DNA from: Hippasteria phrygiana
Taxonomy: Eukaryota > Echinodermata > Asteroidea > Valvatida > Goniasteridae
Length of the DNA: 64,000 bases
Direction of reading: 5' to 3'
Assembly: GCA_037893225.1 (NCBI GenBank)
Contig: JAZGUH010000370.1
Coordinates: 1,178,001 to 1,242,000 of the forward strand
Shown: positions 44,137 through 54,700 of the stretch, in pieces
Layout: each line of letters starts with the position of its first letter
Position numbering within the stretch: position 1 is the first letter of the stretch
Program-made: the position numbers and the translations under genes
Notes under the pieces: generated by a model
Told to the model about the DNA's origin: nothing
The model's input: the letters and a program-made list of their open reading frames with translations, nothing else
The model's database searches: none

Positions 44137-44515
44137 GGAAAGATTTTACATTGATACCCCCAATCAAAATGGGCCAGGAATGGGGGAAAATCTAACAAAA
44201 TAACCATCCATTCATTTTTAGAAACACACCCATGTAGCACAACCTTTAATTTTGAGACTTTGGGAAATTTTCATGTAATATTGAGGAATAAAGTTTGATT
44301 TTTTTCCCCGCGGGTATCATAAAACACAAGGCTGTGTCAGATATTCTTTGCACAGTGTACAATCACTCAATATGTTCACGTACATGTTTATTTTGCTGAC
44401 ATAAATATTGAAACAGGATGTGCCACGTGTTTAGATCTAGTTGCTATCAAGGAGGGTTATTTTTTTCTGTTTCTGACCGATTTTGGTGGTGGGGGTATTA
44501 AAGTAAAATCTTTCC
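44137..44515. mobile_element. GGAAAGATTTTAC hAT-like MITE, copy 1
   Basis: GGAAAGATTTTACATTGATA at the left and TATTAAAGTAAAATCTTTCC at the right are inverted, with AATAACCATCC/GGAGGGTTATT further in. Related copies at 47801-48190 and 48352-48746. Confidence 0.75.
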
Positions 44516-44559
44516 TCGCTCAAATCTGTGAAAATTAAAAGGAAAGAAAGAACAAAGAA

Positions 44560-44690
44560 GACTGACAATTTGGGAGACCGCCAACATAGCTCAGTTGGTA
44601 GAGCACCGGTACGGTATTCTGGAGGTTGCAGGTTCGAATCCCGCTCCTGCTCGTTTTCTTTGTTCACTTTAAAAAATTAATGTAAAGTAA
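44560..44690 (+). mobile_element. SINE family A copy beside a splice donor
   Basis: ACAATTTGGGAGACCGCCAAC, TAGCTCAGTTGGTAGAG and GGTTCGAATCCCGCTCCTGC are present. It lies in the first kilobase of the intron after the minus-strand exon 44717-44933. Confidence 0.85.
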
Positions 44691-44716
44691 AAAAAAATGC
44701 CAACTGACTGACTCAC

Positions 44717-44933
44717 CAATGGTGACGCAAATCCCGCATACGCTCCCTGCCTGGTCCGGGACGGTGACCACATGCGCAGAGGCGAGTCCGAACGCACCGG
44801 GGAGGAAAGCTGCGGCACTTGCTGCTGAAGTCTCCTGGGGGCGTCCTCCCTTCCTTCGGGCAGTGACGTCATCCGCTTGAAGGGACTCCGGTAGCCGACG
44901 ATGTCACAATCGGCGGAATGAGGCCGAAGTATT
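44717..44933 (-). CDS. Exon 2 of an unidentified gene divergent from RFC1
   Basis: Minus-strand exon with acceptor TTTTTTACTCCCTGATATCCTCAAG and strong donor TTG|GTGAGTCAG. One base plus 72 codons are open and end in phase 0. Visible text includes HSADCDIVGYRSPFKRMTSL, EGREDAPRRLQQQ and VRSDSPLRMWSPSRTRQGAY. It is rich in Ser, Pro and Arg with SP/TP-like sites, suggesting a disordered, phosphorylatable region. Its first base completes the split Gly codon left by exon 1 at 46633-46652. Further exons were not found with confidence, and no family is recognised. Coordinates assume standard GT-AG splicing. Confidence 0.55.
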
Positions 44934-45187
44934 CTTGAGGATATCAGGGAGTAAAAAAGTGTGATTAATCATTATCGGGTAAGGCCACGTTTGTTTACTG
45001 ACCGTGCTTGCTTCCTTTGAACCCAAGCCAACAAATTTCGAACCGGAAAATTTTAACTTTATGCAAACAGTTGCAGATTAGGCCCAGTTGTTCACCGTTT
45101 TTGGCTTTTGTATTGGGTTTTTAAAAAATTAGGTCTGCTACGCATATAATTACGAGTTCGTATATGTATGAGTTGGCATGTGTATGC

Positions 45188-45375
45188 GTTTGTAAATACC
45201 AGCAATCGTGGACTAGGGACAAAAGAGTTAGGGCATAGACAAAGGGTCCACAATTGACCGAACGTCCATGATTCAATTTAAAACTCGTGTACAAAATATA
45301 GGGGAGGCCTTCTGAAAAAGTACAAACAAAAGAGGGACAATAGGGAGTCCGCGATTGCCGGTATTTACACACTTG
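45188..45375. mobile_element. Inverted-repeat element GTAAATACCGGCAATCG
   Basis: GTAAATACCAGCAATCGTGG at the left and CCGCGATTGCCGGTATTTAC at the right are inverted. A second half copy is at 36440-36640. Lies in intron 1 of the divergent gene. Confidence 0.65.
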
Positions 45376-46632
45376 TATGAGTTGCCATGTGTACGTGTAC
45401 ATGTATGAGTTGGTTTTTGTACGAGTTTGCATGCGTACAAGTTTACTTGAATTTGTACATAAACTGCGCCATGTGTTTAATCAATAAACGAAGGGGAAGA
45501 TGTGACGTCATGCCGACGGCGAGAATACCCCTCCACTCGTCTATTCCACCTCGTATCCGGATACGCGGATACGTGGATATGTGGTCCTGGCCGTCAATAA
45601 ATCTCCTTTGCACTCCATTGTGTATCTCATTTGCATATCCTCGTATCCACTTTGGGGGTACCTGCTTTTTGGACGTACCCCCGTAGACTTTTCCCAATGT
45701 TCCCCATTCGTAAACTTCTGATTCGTTGCCTCGTTCCCCTGCTTGGAGGATAATTTTGAAAGGGAAAACAGTGCTCTCTTTTGCCCTTCCCTGACTCACT
45801 CCCACTTCATCATTCATGTGTCCTCTTTTTCCCAATCTTCCCCATTCGATTTATGCACATAGGGGTGCACTACAGTACACTAATTCATGTCCGAATTTAT
45901 GCGCCAGTTCATCGACATAAAATGTATACCCACAACTTATTTTGAAAAAGGAGAGTTTGTGCCTCCAAAAATTGTGGGATTGTGTAAACATAGCCCAGCA
46001 TCAACTCCCTGGTTTCTGGGCTTCCATCTGCATGTGCAGACTTGATAAAATTACTGTTGAAAAATGGGTACTATTTGCCCGAGAAAGTGGAGGGATGCCA
46101 TTTTAAAAATGGCTGTTGATCGGCTTGGGAAATAGGACTTTTTGGGAGGTGAGTTTGTTTTGTGTCAATAATTAAAGATGTAATTGGTTAACCCCCCCAA
46201 AAATAGAAAAAAATGGAAAGACAAAAGATCAGACAATAAGTGGCATTTGTTTGTGTAGACCCCAGTGATGTTGGGGTACAGGTTATTGGGCCCTGAACTT
46301 TGTGATTTTACACTGTTGTCAATGGAGCTGGAATTAGTGTGGTGCACCCATAGGCCTACCACTGTACCAGTAGGCAGTACCATGCCTACGTACGAATGCA
46401 GCCATGATGTACGTCATTCCTCGACCCCGCTTCATCCACACACACAGCACAGTCATCGTGTGTCAATTCGAGGCCAATATTTCACAATCGGTGAACAATG
46501 AAACAAATCAAGAACAGTAATAAACAAATCAACAATACTGCTATACCATGGAGGAAGAACATGATAATTTATTTCATTTTTGATTGCGACAGCCACATTT
46601 GAAATCCACATTTTACGGAGAGGTTTACATAC
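45376..46632. other. Intron 1 of divergent gene; no exon seen
   Basis: Contains repeated CGTATCCGGATACGCGGATA-type words near 45550-45580 and two TTTCCCAAT.TTCCCCATTCG words. The 130-codon minus frame over 45443-45835 shows no domain and contains these repeats, so it is not called. Confidence 0.3.
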
Positions 46633-46652
46633 CCGTTTGATTCGTCCGCCAT
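46633..46652 (-). CDS. Exon 1 (start codon) of the divergent gene
   Basis: AAAATGGCGGACGAATCAAA on the minus strand gives MADESN plus two bases of a Gly codon, then donor GG|GTATGT. The A-rich context and ATGGCGGAC opening are typical of metazoan starts. The phase (two bases) joins exactly to exon 2 at 44933, which supports the pairing. The 5' UTR extends rightwards into the shared promoter region. Confidence 0.5.
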
Positions 46653-46983
46653 TTTTGTTTGGAATGCCGTGCAACCAAAGGTCATAATTTGCATAACTTT
46701 AACTAGTTACAAAACTCTGTAACTAGTTAGGAAATTAAATGTGTCTTTTTTTTCAAACAAAATTCAAATTCTGTGTCTTCAAAAGATTACAACTATTACA
46801 AGTAATTCATTCAAATACTGAAAGAATCATGCAAGTAATCGTTTTCAATCGAAAGATAAACTTCGATCCAGAGGGGTCAATTTAAAACCGGTTTATATTT
46901 GACCCTGGAAATACGGGTCGCTGGGCATGCGTAGATTGTGCGTGGCGCGAAAGGTGAAAGGCATTGACAGATCTTCGTCAAAA
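46653..46983. promoter_or_regulatory. Candidate bidirectional promoter (divergent gene / RFC1)
   Basis: About 330 bp separate the minus-strand ATG (46652) from a plus-strand ATG (46984) that may open RFC1. TGGCGCGAAA at 46943-46952 fits the E2F consensus (TTTSSCGC on the reverse strand), and RFC1 is a known S-phase/E2F-type gene in animals. No TATA box is visible. Inference only. Confidence 0.4.
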
Positions 46984-46986
46984 ATG
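46984..46986 (+). CDS. RFC1: Tentative RFC1 initiator exon
   Basis: AAAATG|GTACCA lies 32 bases after the E2F-like site. Splicing ATG directly to 48769 keeps phase 0 and would give MSSTKDIRSFFG. The donor is non-ideal, and ATG 48763 is an equally simple start, so this is a weak call. Confidence 0.2.
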
Positions 46987-47621
46987 GTACCAAAGTCAAA
47001 CGATTTTTCTGCTATTGCAACGTTTATAAAATATATGGCGTACATTTGAGCCAAAACTGAACCGCTTGCAGTTTGTTGCTAAGAATTATGAGCTGAATCA
47101 AACCTTTAAAAAAGAATAATTCACAGAGTTCAGATGACCACGATTGCTGATGCAGTTGACATCAGTGACATGCATGTTGATGGCATTGAAAAATGCAGCT
47201 GGTACTGAATGGGGGAATATTTGTGTGTGTGTGATCCTAATGACAATATAGGTCGGCCTATATTGGCCGGCTTACATACTAAGATTTTTTCCTCTCATCT
47301 AGGATAGGCTATTGTTTGTTTTTCTTACATTTTTAAAGAAGGAATAATAATGTTTTAATCATTGATGGAAGGTTGTTTTGTGATGTAAAAAATTATGGAA
47401 ATCAAATGAAATGAAATTGAAATGAATTTAGGATAGGTCTAACGTTAATTTGAATATAAAAATGCAGCTTGTAAAACATGCCGTATTTGTCCACCAGTTC
47501 AGCATTGTAATGGTCATGATAATGCACCCATCAATTCCCCCCTACCCTGTCCGATGCTGCCTTATTTTGAATGGAAAACAAAAATCAGCCCTTTACACAG
47601 GAAGATAATGTTGCCCCAAGG

Positions 47622-47646
47622 GGAGGGGGGGGGGGGGGGGGGGGGT
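47622..47646. repeat. Poly-G run
   Basis: GGGGAGG followed by an uninterrupted G tract of about 20. A slippage-prone site, with no function assigned. Confidence 0.9.
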
Positions 47647-47800
47647 GGTCATTTCTGAAATGACAATCCCCATGACTAAGTTAGGGAGACACAAAAATGT
47701 TTACCATGATGTCTACCTATTTCCATGGTCGCCCTGTGATTTTAACTCCAGTGTATATCCCTAGTTGATCTAATAAGTAATTTAATGGTCGTCATAACGG

Positions 47801-48190
47801 ACAGATTTTACTTCAATACCTCCCGTCAAAATTGGTCAGGAACAGCAAATCTTGGAAAATAACCAACCATCCTTGTTAACAAGTTTCAAAACATGGCACA
47901 ACTTGTGATTTTCAAGATTTATGTCAGCAAGATCTGTGAAAAAATGAGGCAGAAATTAACATGTACATATGTGCCACTTTGAGTGACCATACACTGTGCC
48001 AAGAATATCTAACACAGAAAACACAAACTTTCTTCCCCTATATATTGCATAACAAATTCCTGACTGAAGTCTGAAAATTTAAGGTTGTGCCAAGTGTTTA
48101 TACAATTTCAAACACAAATGGATGGTTATTTTACAAGATTTTGCTGTTCCTGACTGATTTTGGTGGGGATATTAAAGTAAAATCTTTCTG
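47801..48190. mobile_element. GGAAAGATTTTAC hAT-like MITE, copy 2
   Basis: CAGATTTTACTTCAATACC and ATATTAAAGTAAAATCTTTC are inverted ends, followed inwards by GGAACAGCAAATCTTGGAAA and its inverse. TSD unclear. Confidence 0.75.
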
Positions 48191-48351
48191 TGATGACGAC
48201 ATCAGGACATCAGTGAGGACAATCCTATTGCCAGTGCACAATGTATCACACTTTTTAAATTGTCATTTAACTAGTTCGCGTCGGATGACGTGTATACACG
48301 CAAAGGTCCGGTGAATGTCAAAATAATCCCGGTGTGAACTGGTTAATTTTT

Positions 48352-48746
48352 GGAAAGATTTTACTTTATTACCCCCCACCAAAATCGGTAAGGAACAGCA
48401 AATCTTGGAAAATAACCATCCATTTGTGTTCATAATTGTATAAACACTTGGCGCAACCTTTAATTTTGAGAATTTGTTGGGACATTTTAGTGCAATATAG
48501 GGGAAGAAAGTTTGTGTTTTCTGTGTTGGAGGTTCTTGGCACCATGTAAACTTGTAAAGTCACTCAAAGTGTTCACATACATGTTGATTTCTTCCTCATT
48601 TTTTACAGATTTTGCTGACATAATTCTTGATATAACAGGTTGTGCCACATGTTTAGACAGTTGTTATCAAGGAGGGTTGGTTATTTTCCAAGATTTTGCT
48701 GTTCCTTACCGATTTTGGTGGGGGGTATTAAAGTAAAATCTTTTCC
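48352..48746. mobile_element. 395-bp hAT-like MITE abutting the first RFC1 exon
   Basis: TAATTTTT at 48344-48351 is repeated at 48747-48754. Ends GGAAAGATTTTACTTTATTA and TATTAAAGTAAAATCTTTTCC are inverted for about 70 bases (through the ACCAAAATCGGTAAGGAACA segment). Only 14 bases separate the right TSD from the acceptor AG at 48768. Confidence 0.88.
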
Positions 48747-48762
48747 TAATTTTTCTTGTTTG

Positions 48763-51700
48763 ATGCAGTCTTCAACCAAAGACATCCGTAGCTTCTTTGG
48801 GGTAACCAGATCGAACCCGAGCAGCAAGCCGTCGGGCAAGAGGCAAGCCAATGGCACAGGAGGGAAGAGAAAGCGACGGCTGGAAGACGAGGATGAAGAA
48901 GATGACTTTGTGGATTCAGGGAGGAGTAGGAGGCCGGCTGGCAGCAAGCCGGCCAAGATGAAGAAGTCGGCCATCATTTATGACTCGGGTTTGTTATACT
49001 AGAAGAGACTTGAGGGATGATAGCTTTGGTAATCATCCAAAACGCAAACAAATTTGGAAAGAGCTCCATAACCGGACATCACTTATTTTCCCTTAATATG
49101 ACTTTAAAACGACCAAAAAGTGTAAATCTGATGAAGAAACACGAATTTAGGAGTGAAAAAATTTCGACTTATTCTTTGAAAATACTTGGCCCATAGACTT
49201 TGTGCACGAGGTATAAGTGATGTCCGGATATGGAACTCTTTCCACAAATTTTCAATGTGAACAAAGAAAACTGCCAGGATTGGGATTTGAACCTGCGACC
49301 TGCGGAATACCGCACCAGCGCTCTACCAACTCATCAGCTATCTTGCCCTATGTTGCTGGTCTCCCAAATTGTCAGTATCTTTGTTCGGGTGGGCGCTAGT
49401 CAGAAGTCAAACCCAGAATGCCGTATAGCCAGGGATCATGCCCAATTTTACGATACAACCTGGGAAGCGACATTGTGGGGATCACTCAATGAGGATACAA
49501 CTTTTTAACATAATATTGGCAAACAAACCACAAGGGAAACTGACTAGGTAATTTGATGTAAATTAGAACTCTGTTCTAATTTACATCATCCCCCTACGCA
49601 AACATTCCATCTTCTGACTAGGTAATTTGAATAAAGAAACTGAGCAAATAAAACTGGTAGGAACGGGATTTGAACCTATGACCTCCGGAATACCGTACCG
49701 GCGCTCTACCAACTTAGCTATCTTTCTCTATGAAAATTCATTCAAATTACCGAGTCAGTTTCCCTTGTGGTTTGTCAGACGTCAATTGAAATGGGGTTTA
49801 CAGCTGTAAGTCCTGTCTCCATTATGAATCCAAGTCTTTAAAAAACAAATTCTGAAAATATCTGATATTTTCCCACCTTTTCTGACTTATCTTTAGAATC
49901 TGATGATGAACCCGCCCCCTCGAAAGGAAAAGGTAATCTCATTTAATAAAATATTTCTGAACGTGTCATACACATGTACTATTAGGCAACCTAAAAAAAA
50001 TTACTTGTTTCTCATCAGCGGCCAGGCGGATTTTTCGTGCCGGGTGGATATTTTTTTATATTTTATAATTATAAAAGTTAAAATATAAATGTAACGGACG
50101 CCCAGAAATTCCAAGCAGAATCTTTTTTATATTGTTATATATATACGCTATAAAACACGCTGTTGTAAACAATACCAGTTAAAACTCACGTTGGAGAGGT
50201 ATTTATTATGCACCTATCAATTGCAAGACGGACCCTCGGACCCCCGGGGAATGTGCGTCAGTGTTCAATGTAAGGCCAGATCCTAGGGTCCCTTGACGCA
50301 CCCTTGCGCCCTGTTCGTGACGAACCATTCATGTAAAACTGACGCTATAAACCACAATTTTTGACGCACCATGTCTTGAAAACAACTCACCAAGACGGAC
50401 CAATATGACGGACATAATTATGAAGTCAACGAACGAATCTCATCACTGCCGCGCCGAAGCGGCATAAACGCACGCACAGTGCACGTTAATACACGGGGAC
50501 CTATCTAAACCACGTGCCAACCTTTTGCGTGTGCGTATTTGTAATTTGTGCAGAGGATACTACTCTACATGGATTACTTTGAGGACGATGTTGAATGGCA
50601 AGTTCGGTTCCTATTTCACTAACGAAACGTACGGCACAACGCGATCACGACGTACAGAACAGTACAAGGCACAACACTGTCCGTTTATCGTACGGTGGTA
50701 AGCGTGCGTGATGCACTTTGTGTGGCGGGCGGCGATGAACCTCGTGTTGCGGTAGAAAATGTCGGGAAAACACGCTGCGGTGTACGAGCGGTACAACCTC
50801 GAAATAAATTCATGAACACGGAAAATGCATACACAGACAAAATAGATCAAGTTCTGTGAATTAACGTGCAGAAATCTTCTTTCTCTGTCGAATTTTTTTG
50901 CCTAATTATTCATCGAAACTTTTGACAATCGGAACACCGCGTGTTGTGACCAAAGTTCATGAAGTTACCGCGCCGGTACTGTATGTAGCGCGCGCCGAAG
51001 GCGTGCTTCATAGCGCCGCCTACAAGGGCGCGTTTCCTCGTACACGAACATCGATGTGTATTGTGAGGCACGCACGTGCAAAGTACTGAGAAAAAGAAAG
51101 TCCGTTGACTGCACGTAAACGTTGCCGTACATGTACATACTCCTGCTGATTTGTGTGTACGTACGAATACACACATTTAATCTTGCGGTGGGGGTGTTGA
51201 TGCTTGAAGTATCGGCATACTCCGAAACTGGACCAGATTCAGTTTGTGTGCAAAGTATATGTAATTCTGTACGATCGCCAACATGCGAGATTTTATGAAG
51301 GGCTGGCATGACATCGAAAAAACAAATGATATAAAGGATTGTAGTGGCTGTGTTTTTGCAAAAAGGGCACGGCGGCCAAGGTAAATATGGGGCAAGACAA
51401 AACTGGCCGTAAAGACGGAGATTTTTTGTGGGGCACCTCGGCCAGTAAGAAGTCGTTCATTTCAAGCCCTGACTAGCGAGCGAGCTACGCATTTAAAACG
51501 TTTTGGCCCGTTTTGGCGGTAAGCAATTTGGTGTCGCTGACTTATTTCATTCCGTATAAATGTAGACATCATAACAGATCTGCAGCAGTTTTTATTCAAA
51601 CAAAATATCAGTATTTTGGATTTTAACATAGATCGATTAAAATGTGTCAAAATTGCTACGTATGTAGTGCAACAAGCTTGAAACTGCATGGCGCACCATG

Positions 51701-54700
51701 ACGCACCCGCGACGCAACCCGCTTTGTATTTACGACGAACCAAAGCCGTACTCGACGCACCCCATTCGTCACGATTTGACTGACATTAGTGGGACATGAC
51801 GCACGTCCCCCGGGGTCCGAGGGTCCGTCTTGCAATTGATAGGTGCATTATAAACACCGGCAACCTGACCCAACAGCGGGCCGTGTGAACTCTACTGTAA
51901 TGATAGTAACGTCAGTGGCCATGTGCCAGAAGCCGGGAAAATCAATAAATCTAGTCTGGTATGTTTCCCAATGCCCAATCGCTTCTTGGTTTGCGCAGCT
52001 GAATCTGAATTATTTATTTACAAATGTCCAATCAGCTACATGGAATGTTTTACCTTTGACCTTTGTGAACCAACGCGCGTTCATCGCGCGATGATGCCAT
52101 GTTTTTCACGCGTGCATGTAGCATGAATTAATCAACGTGACGTTCAATTTAGGACCAATCAGATCGCGCGCGATTGCAAATAGCTTAATCATTAACATAA
52201 CGAAAAACTTGGAAGTAAACAGTATCATCAAGGCTGTGGTCCTGGCGGAGCACGGATAGTACGGGGCGGTGCGTATACACAAGCACTGCAGGCACCGTGC
52301 GTGCCACAGATCGGCATTCGCTATACATTTGGAGCAAGCTCGCTGCACTATAAAATATAAATTGCCCTGACGGACCTTTTCGCCACAAGGGTTCTGATGA
52401 GAAACAACAAATTTTTTTTGATGTTGCCTAATGATAAAAAACCCCAACAAATTTTCAACGTGAACAAAGAAAACTGGCAGGATTGGGATTTGAACCTGCG
52501 ACCTCCGGAATACTGGCGCTCTACCATGCCAACTTGTCCTATGTTGGTGGTCTCCCAAATTGTCAGTATCTTTGTTCGGGTGGGCGCTAGTCAGAAGTCA
52601 TAAACCCAGAATGCCGTATAGCCAGGGATCACACCCAATTTCACGATACAACCCGGGAAGCGACATTGTGGGGATCACTCAATGAGGATACAACTTTTTA
52701 ACATAATATTGGCAAACAAACCACAAGGGAAACTGACTAGGTAATTTGATGTAAATTGGAACTCTGTTCCAATTTACATCATCCCCCGACGCAAACATTC
52801 CATCTTCTGACTAGGTAATTTGAATAAAGAAACTGAGCAAATAAAACTGGTAGGAACGGGATTTGAACCTATGACCTCCGGAATACAGTACCGGCGCTCT
52901 ACCAACTTAGCTATCGTTCTCTATGAAAATTAATTCAAATTACCGAGTCAGTTTCCCTTGTGGTTTGTCGGATGTCAATTGAAATGGGGTTTGCAGCTGT
53001 AAGTTCAGGAAAGAACCACGATGTAACTTTTTTATTTCTTGTCCCGTCTCCATTATGAATCCAAGTCTTTAAAAACAAATTCTGAAAATATCTGATATTT
53101 TCTCACCTTTTCTGACTTAACTATAGAATCTGATGATGAACCTGCACCCTCGAAAGGAAAAGGTAATCTCATTTAATAAAATATTTCTGAACGTGTCATA
53201 TACATGTACTATTATTAAAACTGCCTCTGTCTGGCTGTTATTTGGTTGCTGGTATGGTATACGGGCTTGTGCAGCCAAGCGTAATGCACACAATGGATTG
53301 AATACACACAGGAATGTGCATACAGACGGCAACCGGCCAGGTGGTATTTTTCAAACCATGGCTATGGACGTCATCCATTTTTAATGGGTTAATAAATGAC
53401 TAAATCCCATATTTTGTTTGAAAAATAATTTTTCCTAACAAATCTCACAGGGCGCCTTACTTTTTCGAAAATGGCATGATACTAATTAGTGAATCGTGTG
53501 TTCCCTTTCAGGCTCGACCGCACCAAAAACGACAAGGAGCATCTCAAGAAAATCCTCGTCAATGAAATCCAAGCAAGTCTTGTCCCCATCTCCAACCAAG
53601 CAAAAAGTCACCACTGTTTCGGACTTCTTTGGCACCAGTCCCATCCAGAGGTCGGCTAAGAAAGTGACCGCCAGGAAACCGGAAGTAATTTGTCTCAGGT
53701 TTTTTTTCTGTATCTAAGGAGGATTTTGATTCGTGGCCATTTGTGTCTTGTTCCCGTGAGCCATATGCAGCGATGACAGGGTCAGGCCGTTGAAAAGCCT
53801 GGCCAAGCCCCGGGAACGCCCGGGTCTTGATATCCAGACTTGATCTCTGGCCCGGGAATGGAATGACAACAAAAGCAATCACGACAGATTAGTGTGGGAG
53901 GGGCCACAGCCCGGCCTAGCCTGGCAGAGGCCGGGCTTTATCGATTAGTAGATGCTCTATTGATAGGTGATTTGTGGTTTACAATAGCAAGACTAAAAGC
54001 CAGAGGCTCGGGCGTCCCTGGCTTTTCAGCGGCCTGGCCCGACCATGGGTTAGGCAGTGCTCCCTTAAATGTAGTGTACACGATTGGTAATCCTCCAATT
54101 TCTTTTTTACTGAATTATTACGAAATACCTTACTAGACGGTAAGTTTATAGTAGTCTCAATCATCCTGTGAAATTATGGCACCAGGTGTGCTGTCGTTGT
54201 CAAGAAAAGATGAAATATATATCGTTTTCCCAACGATTTCCAGCTGGAAATCGTTGGGAAAACTGCCCTGTAGCCTTTAGTCGAGGCGCGCGTGGCTACC
54301 CGGACGAGTGGCACGCCCCCGGACATGCTGGCATTCGGGGCGCGTCACGTGCCCAGATAGCCACGCGCACCTTGACTAAAGGCTATCATCCGCCCGACGG
54401 TTGAAAACGAGTGCCGTTTTTCTCTTGGTTTTTTCGCCACCCAACAACGCAAGACTTTGAACAGGTCAGTGGAACGATATTTCCTATAAAATACTAACCC
54501 CCAAATCCGCCCATTTCTGAAAATTGCAACAATGACCAATCATGTACACTGCCTGTAAGCATTACATCGTGGGGGGCCCAGACTGTACCATTCGTGGAAA
54601 AAGCTCTTATTTTGTCAGTAAGATAGTGTTGGGCCGTTTTCTATGTGTGAGCTAGATCCACAAAAATGGTGGAATGTAGACAAATTTAAAAGTTGAGATT

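Noticed and set aside
45443..45835. 130-codon minus-strand ORF
   Set aside because: It spans local GGATACG repeats, has no recognisable domain and is in a region explained as intron of the divergent gene.
47600..47650. G-run as a regulatory quadruplex near RFC1
   Set aside because: A single mononucleotide run in an intergenic or intron 1 region. Homopolymer slippage is the simplest view and nothing ties it to expression.
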